A stretch of 5,803 bases of DNA, from the NCBI GenBank assembly GCA_937996595.1, contig CALKVC010000227.1:1-5803 (forward strand), in the 5' to 3' direction. Under the pieces are notes generated by a model. That model made no database searches and was not told the DNA's origin. It was given only the letters and a program-made list of their open reading frames with translations. The DNA is from an uncultured Chitinophagaceae bacterium (lineage in GTDB: Bacteria; Bacteroidota; Bacteroidia; Chitinophagales; Chitinophagaceae). Shown here one piece after another: positions 4,804 to 5,803 of the stretch (positions are counted from its first letter, which is position 1; each line of letters begins with the position of its first letter). The position numbers and the translations under genes are program-made.

Positions 4804-5803
4804 TTAATCATCCAGTTTCAACACTGCCAGAAATGCTTCCTGCGGAATTTCCACATTACCGATCTGCCTCATCCTTTTCTTACCTTCCTTTTGTTTTTCA
4901 AGCAACTTACGTTTCCGGCTGATATCGCCACCATAACATTTGGCCGTAACATCCTTGCGCATCGCACTGATGTTTTCCCTGGCCACCACTTTTGCGCCGA
5001 TTGCCGCCTGTATGGCAATCTGGAACTGCTGCCTGGGTAACAGTTCCTTCAGTTTCTCGCATAATTTACGTCCAAAATCGTGTGCCCTGGCCCGGTGTAT
5101 CAACGCACTCAGCGCATCAACCTTATCTCCGTTAAGCAGAATGTCCATCTTTACAATATCACTTTTCCGGTATTCCAGCGGATGGTAATCAAACGATGCA
5201 TAACCTTTTGAAATTGATTTTAAACGGTCGAAGAAATCAAAAACTACTTCTCCTAAAGGCATTTCAAAAACTAGCTCTACTCTATCTGCTGTCAAATAAT
5301 TTTGAGTCACTATTGATCCTCGCTTTTCGATACACAAACTCATTACATTACCCACGAAATCCGATTTGGTAATAATCGTTGCTTTGATATAAGGTTCTTC
5401 AACATAATCAATTCGACTAACCTCAGGTAAATCGCTTGGGTTATTTACTATTATTTTTTCGCCTTTAGTGGTATAGGCATAATAAGATACGTTAGGCACA
5501 GTGGTTATTACTGTCATATTAAACTCACGCTCCAATCTTTCCTGAATTATTTCCATGTGTAACATGCCCAAAAAGCCGCATCTAAATCCAAAACCGAGGG
5601 CAGCAGATGATTCTGGTTCCCAAGTGAGAGAGGCATCGTTGAGTTGTAATTTTTCCATGCTGTAGCGCAATTCTTGATAATCATCGGTATCAACTGGATA
5701 GATACCAGCAAAAACCATAGGTTTAACATCTTCAAAACCTTGAATAGCAGCTTCACAGGGAGCAGCTACTAATGTAATGGTATCACCCACTTTTACTTCG
5801 CGC
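4804..5803 (-). CDS. lepA: Elongation factor 4 (LepA), C-terminal part (5' truncated)
   Basis: The last ~333 codons of LepA, the ribosome-associated GTPase that acts on the elongating ribosome; the family is about 600 residues, so the G domain lies beyond the right edge. The frame runs in from the edge as REVKVGDTITL, so a GTG at 5790 is an internal Val codon and not a start. Visible: the domain after the beta-barrel (PMVFAGIYPVDTDDYQELR), the GFRCGFLGMLHMEI motif typical of EF-G-like domain III, KGYASFDYHPLEYR, and the LepA-specific C-terminal domain (MRKDVTAKCYGGDISRKRK, ending IPQEAFLAVLKLDD). It is convergent with the secreted-protein gene, with 82 bp between the stops. Codon use and GC change sharply near 5160-5240: the upstream part has no CTG leucine and many AGA/CGA arginines, while the downstream part resembles the rest of the window. 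Confidence 0.97.
   Translation of the reverse strand, partial: REVKVGDTITLVAAPCEAAIQGFEDVKPMVFAGIYPVDTDDYQELRYSMEKLQLNDASLTWEPESSAALGFGFRCGFLGMLHMEIIQERLEREFNMTVITTVPNVSYYAYTTKGEKIIVNNPSDLPEVSRIDYVEEPYIKATIITKSDFVGNVMSLCIEKRGSIVTQNYLTADRVELVFEMPLGEVVFDFFDRLKSISKGYASFDYHPLEYRKSDIVKMDILLNGDKVDALSALIHRARAHDFGRKLCEKLKELLPRQQFQIAIQAAIGAKVVARENISAMRKDVTAKCYGGDISRKRKLLEKQKEGKKRMRQIGNVEIPQEAFLAVLKLDD

Overview
The window reads as Bacteroidota chromosome, probably from the Chitinophagales/Sphingobacteriales side of the phylum. This rests on start codons without Shine-Dalgarno sequences, one TAnnTTTG-type promoter element, a secreted protein of a type I associate only with this phylum, and moderate GC. 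The exact genus cannot be read from the sequence. Nearly everything from 1 to 4721 lies on the + strand. A convergent lepA enters from the right edge on the - strand.

Layout: the C-terminal end of a GT4-type glycosyltransferase (1-290); a four-gene nucleotide-heptose block in the order hddA (466-1488), gmhA (1620-2195), hddC (2234-2989), gmhB (3197-3763); a secreted protein of unknown function (3822-4721); then the C-terminal half of lepA, elongation factor 4 (4804-5803, - strand). The four middle genes make a complete route from sedoheptulose 7-phosphate to GDP-D-glycero-alpha-D-manno-heptose: isomerase GmhA, 7-phosphate kinase HddA, bisphosphate phosphatase GmhB, guanylyltransferase HddC. 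With the glycosyltransferase next door, this looks like part of a surface-polysaccharide locus (capsule, O-antigen or S-layer glycan).

The most unusual content is in the gaps between these genes. Two of them (395-464 and 2961-3193) are built from phased, degenerate 8-bp words around TCCAAATC. Between hddC and gmhB, 10 words on one strand face 18 words on the other, with no slip in register inside either arm. The right-hand arrays run up to, or within 3 bp of, the start codons of hddA and gmhB. The left arm runs into hddC, encoding its last residues and its stop codon. The gap between hddA and gmhA has the same facing-arms layout built from a different 7-bp word (TGTATGA/TCATACA). I cannot assign these to REP, CRISPR, integron or IS elements.

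A second anomaly is an abrupt change of codon use and GC inside lepA near 5160-5240. It suggests either intragenic recombination or a chimeric assembly join.
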